Position numbers and translations under genes: made by a program
Source of the DNA: Intestinibacillus sp050255995
Lineage (GTDB): Bacteria > Bacillota > Clostridia > Oscillospirales > Butyricicoccaceae
NCBI GenBank assembly: GCA_050255995.1
Contig: JBFWIM010000001.1
Span: 1 to 64,000 of the forward strand
DNA length: 64,000 nucleotides
Direction: 5' to 3'
Shown here: in pieces, positions 17,630 to 25,906 of the stretch
Position numbering within the stretch: the stretch's first letter is position 1
How the letters are laid out: each line of letters begins with the position of its first letter
The notes under the pieces: model-generated
Told to the model about the DNA's origin: nothing
What the model saw: the letters and a program-made list of their open reading frames with translations, nothing else
Database searches by the model: none

Positions 17630-17667
17630 AAAAAACCTCCGTCCACAGCATTGTGGACGGAGGTTTT
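17630..17667. terminator. Bidirectional terminator
   Basis: CCTCCGTCCACA (17636-17647) pairs with TGTGGACGGAGG (17652-17663), flanked by A and T runs. Confidence 0.9.
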
Positions 17668-17705
17668 ATCACAGTTTCTCAAAGGCGGCCAAAGCAAACG
17701 CGTGT

Positions 17706-17936
17706 CTATCGCGCATCGGCCGCACCGATCGCGCCGCACAACAGCAGAAAAGCCGCGGAAGCGATGGCAAAAATGACAGCCAGACGGTAATACCGCGCGG
17801 CGGCGGCACGCGTTTCGTCGTCGTCCTTTTCACCGCGCTGGAGCGCGCCCTCAAGCGACGCCATGCGCACGCGCAGGACAAACGAAACCACCGCGCACAG
17901 GCCAAACAGGCCCAGCAGCACATATTGCAACAGCAT
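17706..17936 (-). CDS. Small two-helix membrane protein
   Basis: A 76-residue protein with two hydrophobic helices (about 2-22 and 50-70) separated by a charged, Arg/Glu/Asp-rich loop. It starts 7 bases after the secG stop with only a weak ribosome site, suggesting coupling to secG. No family was recognised. An overlapping open frame in another phase (17669-17923) is Arg/Cys-rich and judged spurious. Confidence 0.6.
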   Translation of the reverse strand: MLLQYVLLGLFGLCAVVSFVLRVRMASLEGALQRGEKDDDETRAAAARYYRLAVIFAIASAAFLLLCGAIGAADAR

Positions 17937-17943
17937 AGCGGCT

Positions 17944-18189
17944 TCAGCCGGCGTTCGGGATCAGGTTGAGCACGATCGCCAGCGCCACAAACAGGAATGC
18001 GATGACTGTGGTGATTTTGGACAGAATGGCGTCCATGCCGCGGGATTTATTGTTGCTGAAAAAGGTATCCATGCCTCCGGCAATGGTGCCCAGTCCCTGG
18101 GACTTGCCGTGCTGCAGCAGAATGGTAACAATCAGGAAGAGGCACGCGAGCACCTCGATGACCGACAGGGCGAACTTGAGCGTTCCCAT
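17944..18189 (-). CDS. secG: Preprotein translocase subunit SecG
   Basis: An 81-residue SecG, the small subunit of the SecYEG protein channel. It has two membrane helices (about 4-24 and 56-77) and the conserved loop GLGTIAGGMDTFFSNNKSRG. The ATG at 18189 follows GGAGG by 10 bases. In many Firmicutes secG precedes rnr and smpB; here a small membrane protein follows instead. Confidence 0.93.
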   Translation of the reverse strand: MGTLKFALSVIEVLACLFLIVTILLQHGKSQGLGTIAGGMDTFFSNNKSRGMDAILSKITTVIAFLFVALAIVLNLIPNAG

Positions 18190-18270
18190 AAATTTACGAC
18201 CTCCAAAAATCAAGAAAATACTTTACAAATCATACGGTTCGGTCTTGCAGACAAACCTTGCGTACATAGC

Positions 18271-18299
18271 ATCATATCATAAATAAATACGTCTGACAA
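18271..18299 (-). promoter_or_regulatory. secG promoter
   Basis: On the minus strand TTGTCA (18294-18299), 17-base spacer, TATGAT (18271-18276). Confidence 0.65.
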
Positions 18300-18399
18300 G
18301 GGTTATTGCGAGAAAAAAGGGGAAAAAATATGGTTTATACCCCGGAAAACGCACTGTGACGCCTGATGGCCGGCACGCAGCCAAAACGGCGCCGTATCC

Positions 18400-18924
18400 T
18401 CAGCCGAGCCTTTTTACCGTCGGCCTGAGGCGGTCGCCCAGCGTGTCGCCAAGCTTGTTCGTCAGAATTGTGCCCGCCGACAGATCAACCACCGCGACGC
18501 GCACGCTCGACCAGCCCCGGGCAGGCGCCTGATGGCGCACGTCGTGCGCATATTTTTTGACACGCTTGTGCAGGCTGTGGTCAAAATGGTCGGTTACCAG
18601 CACGAGCGAAAACAGAGAGAACTCATGCAGTTGATCCGCCTCTACCAGATTGTCATGCACGCGGGTGATGTAGTCCAGCGCTTCCTCAAGGCCCTCCCCG
18701 GTCAGTTCTTGCATGGGAATGAACAGGCAGCGCTCGTGGCAGTGGGTTTTCACCCCGGTCGGGATCAGGCCAAACGGCTTCCGCTCGCCTTCCAGGTCAA
18801 AGGAGGCGTCGAGCGCGATCCAGCGCCCCTCAACCAGAGTGTCGCGCCGCGTGGTGAAGTCCTTGCGCATATCTTCCTCGGCTGCGTTAAGCAGCTGCTC
18901 GAACAGTGCGGAAAAATCGGTCAT
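18400..18924 (-). CDS. Conserved-looking cytoplasmic protein of unknown function
   Basis: A 174-residue soluble protein with no signal peptide or membrane segment. It reads like a real globular protein: a charged N-terminal helix (DFSALFEQLLNAAEEDMRK), a mixed alpha/beta middle with several His/Cys (THCHERC around residue 60) and a C-terminal VRVAVVDLSAG strand. It starts 20 bases after the sugar nucleotidyltransferase and is probably in its operon. No family was recognised. Confidence 0.65.
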   Translation of the reverse strand: MTDFSALFEQLLNAAEEDMRKDFTTRRDTLVEGRWIALDASFDLEGERKPFGLIPTGVKTHCHERCLFIPMQELTGEGLEEALDYITRVHDNLVEADQLHEFSLFSLVLVTDHFDHSLHKRVKKYAHDVRHQAPARGWSSVRVAVVDLSAGTILTNKLGDTLGDRLRPTVKRLG

Positions 18925-18944
18925 TTCAAATGCCTTCTTTCTGT

Positions 18945-19850
18945 TCAGAATACGGCGGGATAGATGCCCTGTCCGGTCAGCGCCGCAATGGCCTGCTGCA
19001 CGGCCGGCTTATCCTCGCGATAGGTCACGCCGAACCAACGCGCCGGCGTGGTCAGCACGCGGGCGGTCGCTTTGCCCGCACGGATGAGTTCATCCACTGC
19101 AAAGGGCAGGTACAGCTCGGCCTTTTCCGGGTTTAAGGGAAGCTCTTTCGCAACGAAGCGGCGCAGCATTCCTGTCAGCTCCTCCAAAAACGAGGGCGTA
19201 AAGCCCCAGACGTTGAGCGAAACGGGCGTACCCTCGGGAAGCTCGCCCCCTTCGCAGCGGATCACGCCGTCCGGTTCGCGGCGTATGGCTGTGCGCTCGA
19301 TGATCGAGGTCAGGTTCCCGGCCGCATCGGTCCGGCACACCCCGCGCGACACCGTGCCGTTTTCGGTGAGGGTATTTTCCAGACGGTAGCCGACCATGCA
19401 GTAGCGGTAGGTTTCATCGTCGCGCGCATCCTTCAGAAAGTCATACAGCGCCGCGAACGCTTCCGCGCCGTAAAAATCATCGGCATTGATGACTGCAAAG
19501 GGCGCGCCGCCGACCGCTTCGCGCGCGCACCATACGGCGTGGCCGGTGCCGAGCGGCTTTTGGCGCCCCGCAGGCGCCGGGCTGCCCTCGGGCAGGCGGT
19601 CGACGGTCTGGTAGACGTAGGAGACCTCCATCGTTTCCGCGGCGCGGCGGCCAATGGCTTCTTCAAAGCTCTCCCGCAGCTCCGGGCGTATGATAAACAC
19701 CACGCGCCGGAAGCCCGCGCGATAAGCGTCGTAGAGCGAGTAATCCATGATGATCTGGCCGTTTGGGCCGACGGGATCAATTTGCTTGAGGCCGCCGTAG
19801 CGTGAGCCCATGCCGGCCGCCATCACAACCAGAACCGGCTGCTTTGTCAT
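18945..19850 (-). CDS. Sugar-phosphate nucleotidyltransferase
   Basis: A 301-residue NTP-transferase-fold protein, predicted to activate a sugar 1-phosphate as an NDP-sugar. The signature is VVMAAGMGSRYGGLKQIDP at the N-terminus, a variant of the GxGxR nucleotide loop, with FAVINADDFYG as the metal-binding Asp motif (about 101-108). The exact substrate cannot be told. The ATG at 19850 was chosen over 19862 because AAAGGA is at usable distance from it. The hypothetical gene 18400-18924 follows in the operon. Confidence 0.82.
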   Translation of the reverse strand: MTKQPVLVVMAAGMGSRYGGLKQIDPVGPNGQIIMDYSLYDAYRAGFRRVVFIIRPELRESFEEAIGRRAAETMEVSYVYQTVDRLPEGSPAPAGRQKPLGTGHAVWCAREAVGGAPFAVINADDFYGAEAFAALYDFLKDARDDETYRYCMVGYRLENTLTENGTVSRGVCRTDAAGNLTSIIERTAIRREPDGVIRCEGGELPEGTPVSLNVWGFTPSFLEELTGMLRRFVAKELPLNPEKAELYLPFAVDELIRAGKATARVLTTPARWFGVTYREDKPAVQQAIAALTGQGIYPAVF

Positions 19851-20155
19851 ATTTCGTTCCATCCTTTTATTCTTTGTAGATCGTCTGGGGAAAATCAAGC
19901 TGTGAACAAATTTATTATATCCTCTGCCGGAAACGATTACAAGGGTGATTGCGGCAGGTTGTGTGCGCCGTGGTGAAAAACGCATTATTTGCGGCGGGGT
20001 CGGATGCACATTTTTGTATAATAAATAAAAACATTTCTGCAAATGCGTGAACGTGGATGGAATCGATTGCAAATGGGAGGCAAAAGTGTTAAACTAATAA
20101 CGTTTTGATGATGTAAAAAAAGAATGAGAATGTATGCAAAAGGTGAGGTTATTAT
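19851..20155 (+). other. Divergent intergenic region before pyruvate kinase
   Basis: AT-rich and without a gene. TATAAT (20017-20022, + strand) is a likely -10 for pyruvate kinase. The minus-strand promoter of the nucleotidyltransferase is not clear. Confidence 0.5.
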
Positions 20156-21619
20156 ATGATGCGCAGAACAAAGATTATCTGTACACTGGGCCCCGCGACG
20201 GATCAGGACAATGTGCTCCGGGAAATGATATGCGCCGGCATGAACGTCGCGCGAATGAATTTCAGCCACGGCAGCCATGAAGAACATAAATCCCGCATGG
20301 ATCTGGTCAAACGCGTACGCGGCGAGCTTGGCTGTGCCTGCGGCATCATGCTGGATACCCGCGGCCCGGAGATTCGCACGAAAACCTACAAAGATGGCCG
20401 CATCGAAATTCGCGAGGGGCAGGAGTTCATCCTGACCACGCGCGACATTGTGGGCGATGAAACCATCGTCTCCATTACCTATCAGGGGCTGCCGAACGAC
20501 GTGCAGGCCGGCACCCATATCCTGATCGACGACGGCCTGGTCGGCTTTGAGGTGCTGGAAATCAGGGACGGCACCGATATCGTGTGCCGCGCGCTCAACA
20601 ACGGCCCGCTGTCGAACCGCAAGTCGGTCAATGTGCCCGGCATCACGCTCAACATGCCGTATATCAGCCAGAGCGATCACGACGACATTGTCTTCGGCCT
20701 CGGTCAGGGCATCGACTTTATCGCGGCTTCGTTCTGCCGCTCCGCCCAAGATATGCGCGACTTGAAGGCAATCCTTGCCGAGCACGGCTGCGAGGACGTG
20801 CAGATCATCGCCAAGATCGAAAATATGGAGGGCGTGCGCAACATCCTTGAGATTCTGCCCGAGGTGGACGGCATCATGGTCGCCCGCGGCGATCTGGGCG
20901 TCGAAGTGCCGTTTGAGGAGCTCCCGCAGATTCAGAAGGATCTTATTAAGACCTGCATCGCGCACGGCAAGCGCGTCGTCACCGCGACCCAGATGCTGGA
21001 GAGCATGGCCAAGAACCCGCGCCCGACCCGCGCGGAGGTTTCCGACGTCGCCAACGCGGTTTATGACGGCACTTCCGCCATCATGCTGTCCGGCGAGACT
21101 TCGGTGGGCAAGTATCCGGTTGAGACCGTCGCCACGATGAGCAACATTGCGAAGAAGGCCGAAGCCAGCATCCATTATAACCGCCGCCGCAACACGCGCC
21201 CTGAGTTTAAGGAGCTTGAGATGAGCGGCGACCGCGTGACCAACGCGATTGCGCACGCAACCTGTACCACCTCCCACGACCTGAGCGCCAAGTGCATTGT
21301 GGCCTTTACCGAGTCCGGCGCAACCGCCCGCGCGGTTGCGAGCTTCCGGCCGGAGCATCTGATCATCGGCGCGACGCCGAATGAGAAAACCTTCCAGAGC
21401 CTGACCATGTCCTGGGGCGTCTATCCGGTCCTGGTCAGCCGTCCCGCAAACGAGACCATGCTGTATGAGCAGTCCGCAAAGGCTGCCTGCGCCGTCTGCG
21501 CCTGTGAGGAGGGCGACCTTGTGACCATCACCGCGGGCATGCCGGTTGGCGAGGCGCATACGACAAACAGCCTGCGCGTCTATGAGCTGACCGCCGAGCA
21601 CGTTGCAAACCGCGCCTGA
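20156..21619 (+). CDS. pyk: Pyruvate kinase
   Basis: A 487-residue pyruvate kinase, converting phosphoenolpyruvate and ADP to pyruvate and ATP. Seen: RTKIICTLGPAT, MNVARMNFSHG, catalytic lysine motif IIAKIENMEG, metal-binding GIMVARGDLGVE and MLESMAKNPRPTRAE. The C-terminal allosteric domain is present. The extra PEP-utiliser domain found in Bacillus is absent. The start follows GGTGAGG; the next ATG (20159) is an alternative. LCP follows 36 bases later and may be co-transcribed. Confidence 0.97.
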   Translation: MMRRTKIICTLGPATDQDNVLREMICAGMNVARMNFSHGSHEEHKSRMDLVKRVRGELGCACGIMLDTRGPEIRTKTYKDGRIEIREGQEFILTTRDIVGDETIVSITYQGLPNDVQAGTHILIDDGLVGFEVLEIRDGTDIVCRALNNGPLSNRKSVNVPGITLNMPYISQSDHDDIVFGLGQGIDFIAASFCRSAQDMRDLKAILAEHGCEDVQIIAKIENMEGVRNILEILPEVDGIMVARGDLGVEVPFEELPQIQKDLIKTCIAHGKRVVTATQMLESMAKNPRPTRAEVSDVANAVYDGTSAIMLSGETSVGKYPVETVATMSNIAKKAEASIHYNRRRNTRPEFKELEMSGDRVTNAIAHATCTTSHDLSAKCIVAFTESGATARAVASFRPEHLIIGATPNEKTFQSLTMSWGVYPVLVSRPANETMLYEQSAKAACAVCACEEGDLVTITAGMPVGEAHTTNSLRVYELTAEHVANRA

Positions 21620-21655
21620 CCGCCCGCAAAACCGGGCAGGAAGGGTTGGGAAGCG

Positions 21656-22660
21656 ATGAAGCGATTTTTACGCATCCTGCGCCGCTGGCTGCTCATGGCC
21701 ATCGTGCTGACATTGCTGATCTGCGCCGGCCTGTACGCCTACCGGCTGTTTTTCTCGCTTTCCTACCAGTACGATGACGGGCTCGCGGGAGCGGATCTGG
21801 CGCAGAATGTGACGCCGGACAGCTCGATCACCAACATCGCGCTGTTCGGCGTGGATACGCGCGACGTAGATATCGGCACGCGCTCGGACAGCATGATGAT
21901 TCTGACGGTGGACAACACGCGGCACAAGCTCAAGCTGATCTCGCTGATGCGCGACAGTCTGGTGCCGATCGAGGAAAACCGGGACAAGCTGTGCCATGCC
22001 TATGCCTACGGCGGGCCGGAGTTGGCAATCCGTACGATCAACCAGAACTTCGGTATGGATATCACGGAGTATATCGCCGTGGATTTCGGGCAGATGAAGG
22101 AGCTTATTGACAGAATCGGCGGCATCTATGTCGATGTGTCCGAGAAGGAACGGGTGGAGGCCAACAAGTTCATCAAGGCGTACCAGAAGGAAAAGGGCGT
22201 GCCTGTGGATGAGCGTACGCCGATTGCGGAGGCCGGGTACCAGCATTTAAACGGCGTGCAGGCAATGTGCTATGCCCGTATCCGCAAGGGCGGCACCGGG
22301 GACGACTGGGGACGCGTTGAGCGCCAGTCCGTTGTGCTGCAGGCCATGTTTGATCAAGTGAAGGACATGGGCACGACTGAGCTGATCGGCCTGATGACAG
22401 ACATGCTGCCCCATGTCACCACTTCGCTCAGTCCCACGGAAATACTGCCCTTGCTGCTCGGTGAAATCAAGGGCGGCAAGCCGGCGATTGAACACACCCG
22501 CATCCCCGCCGACGGCGACTGGGAATACAGCGGCTCCTCGGGCGAGTACATCAAGTTTGACCTGGAAAAGGCTGCGAAACAGCTGCAGGATTACATTTAT
22601 AACGACGTCTCCCCGGACAGCGATGCCGGGGACGACGGAACGCAGGAAACCGCGGCATAA
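21656..22660 (+). CDS. LytR-CpsA-Psr family cell-wall ligase
   Basis: A 334-residue LCP protein; members attach teichoic acids or capsule sugars to peptidoglycan. One N-terminal membrane helix (about 10-33) anchors an outer catalytic domain with NIALFGVDTRD, the arginine/aspartate motif TRSDSMMILTV, SLMRDSLV and CYARIRKG, the residues that hold the polyprenyl pyrophosphate. The C-terminus is short and acidic. The ATG follows GGAAGCG. A terminator follows. Confidence 0.93.
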   Translation: MKRFLRILRRWLLMAIVLTLLICAGLYAYRLFFSLSYQYDDGLAGADLAQNVTPDSSITNIALFGVDTRDVDIGTRSDSMMILTVDNTRHKLKLISLMRDSLVPIEENRDKLCHAYAYGGPELAIRTINQNFGMDITEYIAVDFGQMKELIDRIGGIYVDVSEKERVEANKFIKAYQKEKGVPVDERTPIAEAGYQHLNGVQAMCYARIRKGGTGDDWGRVERQSVVLQAMFDQVKDMGTTELIGLMTDMLPHVTTSLSPTEILPLLLGEIKGGKPAIEHTRIPADGDWEYSGSSGEYIKFDLEKAAKQLQDYIYNDVSPDSDAGDDGTQETAA

Positions 22661-22662
22661 TC

Positions 22663-22693
22663 AAAAAGCCACCTCGTTACGAGGTGGCTTTTG
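22663..22693. terminator. Bidirectional terminator
   Basis: AAAAGCCACCTCG pairs with CGAGGTGGCTTTT around a TTA loop. Confidence 0.9.
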
Positions 22694-22708
22694 CAGTTTA
22701 TGGAACGA

Positions 22709-23026
22709 TCAGCTCTTGTTCTGTCGTTTCTGGAGTTCGCGGCCGACCAGCCAGCCGACGCCAGTACAAAGGATGACCGGGAGATAGCTGCCGGATAAGC
22801 GGAGCAGGCCGGTGAGGATCAGACCCACGGCAAAGCCAATGGCGAGGCAGCGGAACATCAGAGCCGGCATGCCCAGAATCTTGGGCTCCGCGGGCGCCTC
22901 CTGCGCTTCGGGTTCGCTTGTTTCAATCTGGGAAGCCGGGGTTTCGGGAACAGTCTGCAAAGCTTCCGTTTCGGGTTCCGCGGGAGACTGCTCTTCGGGT
23001 GCCTGTGGCCGCATTTCCTCACTCAT
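22709..23026 (-). CDS. Acidic-tailed small membrane protein
   Basis: A 105-residue protein. The first about 50 residues are Glu/Pro/Ala-rich and disordered-looking; two membrane helices (about 58-78 and 82-96) follow, with a basic end (GRELQKRQNKS). The ATG at 23026 follows AGGAGG. The gene lies 43 bases after the antiporter stop, in the same direction. No family was recognised. Confidence 0.68.
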   Translation of the reverse strand: MSEEMRPQAPEEQSPAEPETEALQTVPETPASQIETSEPEAQEAPAEPKILGMPALMFRCLAIGFAVGLILTGLLRLSGSYLPVILCTGVGWLVGRELQKRQNKS

Positions 23027-23069
23027 GGTGGGTTCCTCCTGCATATTCTAATTTGGTGCTTTTATCATA

Positions 23070-24260
23070 TCATGTTTTGGGGCGTGAGGCAAGCAGGCGC
23101 GGCGCGGTATGGTCGATTGCGAACGCGCCGAGCGGCGCGGTCAGCAGGATGGAGAGCACGGCGAGTGTGAGCGCAAGGTTGCCGCAGGCCAGACCCATTG
23201 CGAGCGGCACGCCGCCGACCGCCGCCTGTACGGTCGCCTTGGGCGTGTAGGCGATGGCGGTGAAGAGCCTTTCCCGCCGGGTCAGCGGCGTGCCTGTGAC
23301 CGAAGCGCCCACGCCGGCCATGCGGAACAGCAGCGCGCCGAAGATCAGCGCAATGGCGGCGAGGCCGGACGCGATCGCATAGCGCGGATCCACCGCCGCG
23401 CCCACCAGTGTGAACAGCACGACCTCGGCCGCGACCCACAGGCGCGACATTTTGGCGGACAGCCGGTCCGCGAGTTCCGGGCGGGTGCGCAAAACGGCAA
23501 GTCCCATCGTCATGATGGCCAGCATGCCGGAAAACGGCACGTGAACAGCCTTCAGCGCTGTCTCGGCAGCGAGCAGCAGGAAGCTGATGGAAAGCAGCAC
23601 CAGCACCTTCGCCGAGTCGCGCACATGCAGCAGGCGGAAGAATTTTGCAAACAGAACGCCAACGATCAAGCCCGCGATCAGGCCGAGCACGATGGACACC
23701 GGCACCTGCAGCAGGGTAAGCGGGGAGAAACTGCCGCCCGCAGCGATGCCGGTGGTCACAGTCAGCATGACGATGACGAAGACGTCGTCCACGGACGAGC
23801 CCGCCATGATCATCTGCGGGATGGAGTGCTCCGTGCCTGCGCCGCGTTCCATCAGGGCAAGCATGCGGGGCACCACCACGGCGGGCGAGACCGCTGCAAG
23901 CACCGAGCCGAGTATGGCAGCCTCAATATACGTTACGCCGAGCAGCGGCGGGGCAAGTACGATGCAGCCCAGAATTTCAAACGAGGCCGGCACGAAGCAG
24001 AGCAGCACGGCGGGTCGTCCGACACGCCGCAGCGCGGCCAGATCGAGCGCAAGTCCGGCGCGCAGCAGGATGACGACGAGCGCAAACTGGCGCAGCGGCG
24101 TGGAGATATTCAGGACAGTTTGGTCGATTGCGTCGAAGACATACGGGCCAAGGATCAGCCCGGCCGCAATCATACCGAGCAGCGGGGGCAGATGGATGCG
24201 TGTGCACAGGCCGCCCAGGGCAAGGCCGAGCAGGAAGAGGAGCGCGAGGCTGGTAAGCAT
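23070..24260 (-). CDS. Cation/proton antiporter under fluoride-riboswitch control
   Basis: A 396-residue integral membrane antiporter of the CPA (NhaP/KefB-like) superfamily with about twelve helices. Seen: RIHLPPLLGMIAAGLILGP, the LRAGLALDLAAL re-entrant motif and the SVDDVFVIVML ion-site region. A regulatory RCK/TrkA domain is absent. The ATG at 24260 follows AAAGGGG; the longer open frame runs into the riboswitch. The leader carries a fluoride aptamer and terminator, so the protein is probably made when fluoride rises, coupling ion or proton gradients to fluoride resistance (inference). Confidence 0.85.
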   Translation of the reverse strand: MLTSLALLFLLGLALGGLCTRIHLPPLLGMIAAGLILGPYVFDAIDQTVLNISTPLRQFALVVILLRAGLALDLAALRRVGRPAVLLCFVPASFEILGCIVLAPPLLGVTYIEAAILGSVLAAVSPAVVVPRMLALMERGAGTEHSIPQMIMAGSSVDDVFVIVMLTVTTGIAAGGSFSPLTLLQVPVSIVLGLIAGLIVGVLFAKFFRLLHVRDSAKVLVLLSISFLLLAAETALKAVHVPFSGMLAIMTMGLAVLRTRPELADRLSAKMSRLWVAAEVVLFTLVGAAVDPRYAIASGLAAIALIFGALLFRMAGVGASVTGTPLTRRERLFTAIAYTPKATVQAAVGGVPLAMGLACGNLALTLAVLSILLTAPLGAFAIDHTAPRLLASRPKT

Positions 24261-24296
24261 AGGTTTAAAACCCCTTTCAACGTGTTTTAGGATAAC

Positions 24297-24348
24297 AAAA
24301 AAGCTGACAACTATCCTGCAAACCATAAAATTTGCAGAAGTCATCAGC
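24297..24348 (-). terminator. Riboswitch-controlled terminator
   Basis: On the minus strand GCTGATGAC (24340-24348) pairs with GTTGTCAGC (24303-24311), allowing two G-T pairs, around an inner 7-bp CTGCAAA/TTTGCAG stem, and is followed by six T (24297-24302). Its 5' arm is part of the aptamer, so the two structures exclude one another. Confidence 0.85.
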
Positions 24349-24395
24349 CCAAAAGGCGGTTCGGAGGCGATCCTCCGGGGCGAACCTCATGCCCC
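24334..24395 (-). ncRNA. Fluoride riboswitch (crcB motif)
   Basis: Read on the minus strand the leader has GGGGCATGAGG, TTCGCCCC, a variable GGAGG/CCTCC hairpin, GAACCGCC and GGGCTGATGACTTCTGC. These blocks and their order match the crcB/fluoride aptamer as known from Thermotoga petrophila (GGCGATGAGG, CGCCC, AACTGCC, GGGCTGATGGCCTCT). The 3' end overlaps the terminator, as in characterised ON switches. Confidence 0.88.
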
Positions 24396-24412
24396 ATAAA
24401 ATTGTCCTATTC

Positions 24413-24441
24413 AGTATAGCATAAAAGACACAGCGTGTCAA
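24413..24441 (-). promoter_or_regulatory. Promoter of the fluoride-controlled antiporter
   Basis: On the minus strand TTGACA (24436-24441), 17-base spacer, TATACT (24413-24418). Transcription starts about 15 bases before the aptamer. Confidence 0.88.
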
Positions 24442-24488
24442 CGCATAGAAACGCCGGGAAGGACATGCCCTCCCGGCGTTTGCGCGGT

Positions 24489-24686
24489 TTACTGCGGCGC
24501 CTCTTCCGGAATGACAAGCGCGGCAACCAGGTAAACCAGCAGCCCCGTGCCCCAGCCGATCACTGTCAGGATCGCCCAGACCAGACGGATGACAGTCGCG
24601 TCCAGACCAAAGTACTCGGCCAGACCTCCGCATACGCCGCATACCTTGCGGTCATAGATGCTGCGGTATAACTTTTTTCCATTCAT
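24489..24686 (-). CDS. PspC domain protein
   Basis: A 65-residue PspC-type membrane protein. RSIYDRKVCGVCGGLAEYFG and a C-terminal helix (about 38-60) are typical of the family, linked to envelope stress. The ATG at 24686 follows AAGGAG by 9 bases. The preceding small gene's stop overlaps this start, so it is last in the PadR operon. Confidence 0.9.
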   Translation of the reverse strand: MNGKKLYRSIYDRKVCGVCGGLAEYFGLDATVIRLVWAILTVIGWGTGLLVYLVAALVIPEEAPQ

Positions 24687-24937
24687 ATAAAACACTCCTT
24701 TTTCATATCATACTCCGCCAAACAGACCGTGTCCACCGTATTCGCAGCGGCCGATTCCGGCACGAGAACGGGCAGGTCGTCCCGGGCGAATGGCGGCGTA
24801 AAACGGTAGACGAAATGCCAGCCGTTCCGCCAAAGATTGCGCCGGAGCGGCGCTTCGCCGCCGAGTGCCTTGCCGATACCGGAAAGGATCAGGCCGATTA
24901 CCAGCATAATGCAGCAGAACCTTACAGCGCTTTTCAC
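24683..24937 (-). CDS. Small membrane-anchored protein, possible DUF4097 remnant
   Basis: An 84-residue protein with one N-terminal membrane helix (about 5-25) and an unusual aromatic/basic stretch (RRNLWRNGWHFVYRF). It overlaps the DUF1700 gene by ATGA and the PspC start at its end, so it is in frame with the operon design. In related operons this position often holds a roughly 300-residue DUF4097 adhesin-like protein. This short gene could be what is left after deletion, or an unrelated small protein. Confidence 0.55.
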   Translation of the reverse strand: MKSAVRFCCIMLVIGLILSGIGKALGGEAPLRRNLWRNGWHFVYRFTPPFARDDLPVLVPESAAANTVDTVCLAEYDMKKECFI

Positions 24938-25554
24938 GGGCGATCCCTCCTTCGCTCAAACGGTTTTCGGCACAGGTTTACGCACCCGCGCGCAAGGGGT
25001 GGCAAAAACAACATGCACAGCTTGAGAAACAGCAGCGCCAACAGCCCGGCGAGCGCCAGCAGCACAAGCCCTGCGCCGACCATGAGCAGGCCGGAGGCCG
25101 GCGTGTGGAACAGCGCGGCGATGCCGCCCCAAACCATGCCGATCGCCACCGCTCCGAGGATAATGGGGAAAAGCAGAATGCACAGCAGTACGGCAACCAG
25201 CGCGCCAAGCAGGCTAAGCCCCGCAGCGAGCAGCGGCACGCCAAGCGGGATAGCGAGCAGCACAATCGCCAGCAGCAGCCACGGGCTGATACCCCGCCGG
25301 ACCGGACGGCTTTGCCGGGGAGGCTCGCCCCCGCCCGACGACTTTGCTCCATGCGGCGCAAGGTCGCGGTAATCGTTCAAGATGGCCTGCGCGACCGCTT
25401 CGGGCGAACCAAGCCCGGCAATGGCCTCGGTCTCATGCTCCGGCCCCGCATCCGCAAGATAGTCTTCATAATACTGCATGGCGTTTTGCCGCTCCTCGGG
25501 CGGCAGCCCGGAAAGCGCCCGCCACAGTGCGGAGAGAAATTCGGCTTTATTCAT
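24934..25554 (-). CDS. DUF1700 membrane protein
   Basis: A 206-residue protein. The N-terminal DUF1700 region has FLSALWRALSGLPPEERQN and YYEDYLADAG; the GSPEAVAQAIL block follows. After about residue 85 come three or four long hydrophobic segments. DUF1700 proteins typically follow a PadR regulator. The ATG at 25554 follows GGAGGGG. The gene overlaps padR by 8 bases. Confidence 0.88.
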   Translation of the reverse strand: MNKAEFLSALWRALSGLPPEERQNAMQYYEDYLADAGPEHETEAIAGLGSPEAVAQAILNDYRDLAPHGAKSSGGGEPPRQSRPVRRGISPWLLLAIVLLAIPLGVPLLAAGLSLLGALVAVLLCILLFPIILGAVAIGMVWGGIAALFHTPASGLLMVGAGLVLLALAGLLALLFLKLCMLFLPPLARGCVNLCRKPFERRRDRP

Positions 25555-25888
25555 TGTCCACCCCTCCGAAAAGTACAGTTTGTATCCGGTCGCGGTAATC
25601 CCGCCAGTCAATCCGGTACTTGGTCAGCTGTGTGCCGCCGAGCGGGGTCAGGCGATAATACCGCCGGTTGCGGCCGGCGCACTCCCGGCTGTAAGCCGTC
25701 AGGTAACCATCCTTCAGCAGCCGGCGAAGAACGGGGTACAGCGAGGTTTCGGAAATCTCAATGACCTGCCGCAGGTCCTGCGTGATCTTGTACCCGTAGG
25801 CGCCCTCGCTGCCGGTCTGTGAGACGACCGACAGCACCAGGGCGTCAAGCAGTGATGCGCCAAAGCCGAAAGCCGCCAAACGTCTCAT
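25547..25888 (-). CDS. PadR-family transcriptional repressor
   Basis: A 113-residue PadR winged-helix repressor: LLDALVLSVVSQ, YGYKITQDL, ISETSLYPVLRRLLKDGYL and the wing GRNRRYYRLTPLG. The short form has only a small C-terminal dimer region. The ATG at 25888 gives the usual PadR N-terminus, though the ribosome site is poor. A perfect inverted repeat covers its promoter, so it probably represses its own operon and releases it on envelope stress. Confidence 0.92.
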   Translation of the reverse strand: MRRLAAFGFGASLLDALVLSVVSQTGSEGAYGYKITQDLRQVIEISETSLYPVLRRLLKDGYLTAYSRECAGRNRRYYRLTPLGGTQLTKYRIDWRDYRDRIQTVLFGGVDNE

Positions 25889-25906
25889 CCCTTTCTTTGT
25901 CTTCTT

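Noticed and set aside
17669..17923. 84-codon Arg/Cys-rich frame after secG
   Set aside because: The other frame (17706-17936) gives a plausible two-helix membrane protein directly after secG.
19985..21601. A 538-codon open frame antisense to pyruvate kinase
   Set aside because: Shadow frame; no motif, and the opposite strand encodes complete pyruvate kinase.
24261..24400. Sodium, c-di-AMP or manganese riboswitch before the antiporter
   Set aside because: The conserved blocks and their order fit the fluoride motif far better, including the terminator overlap.
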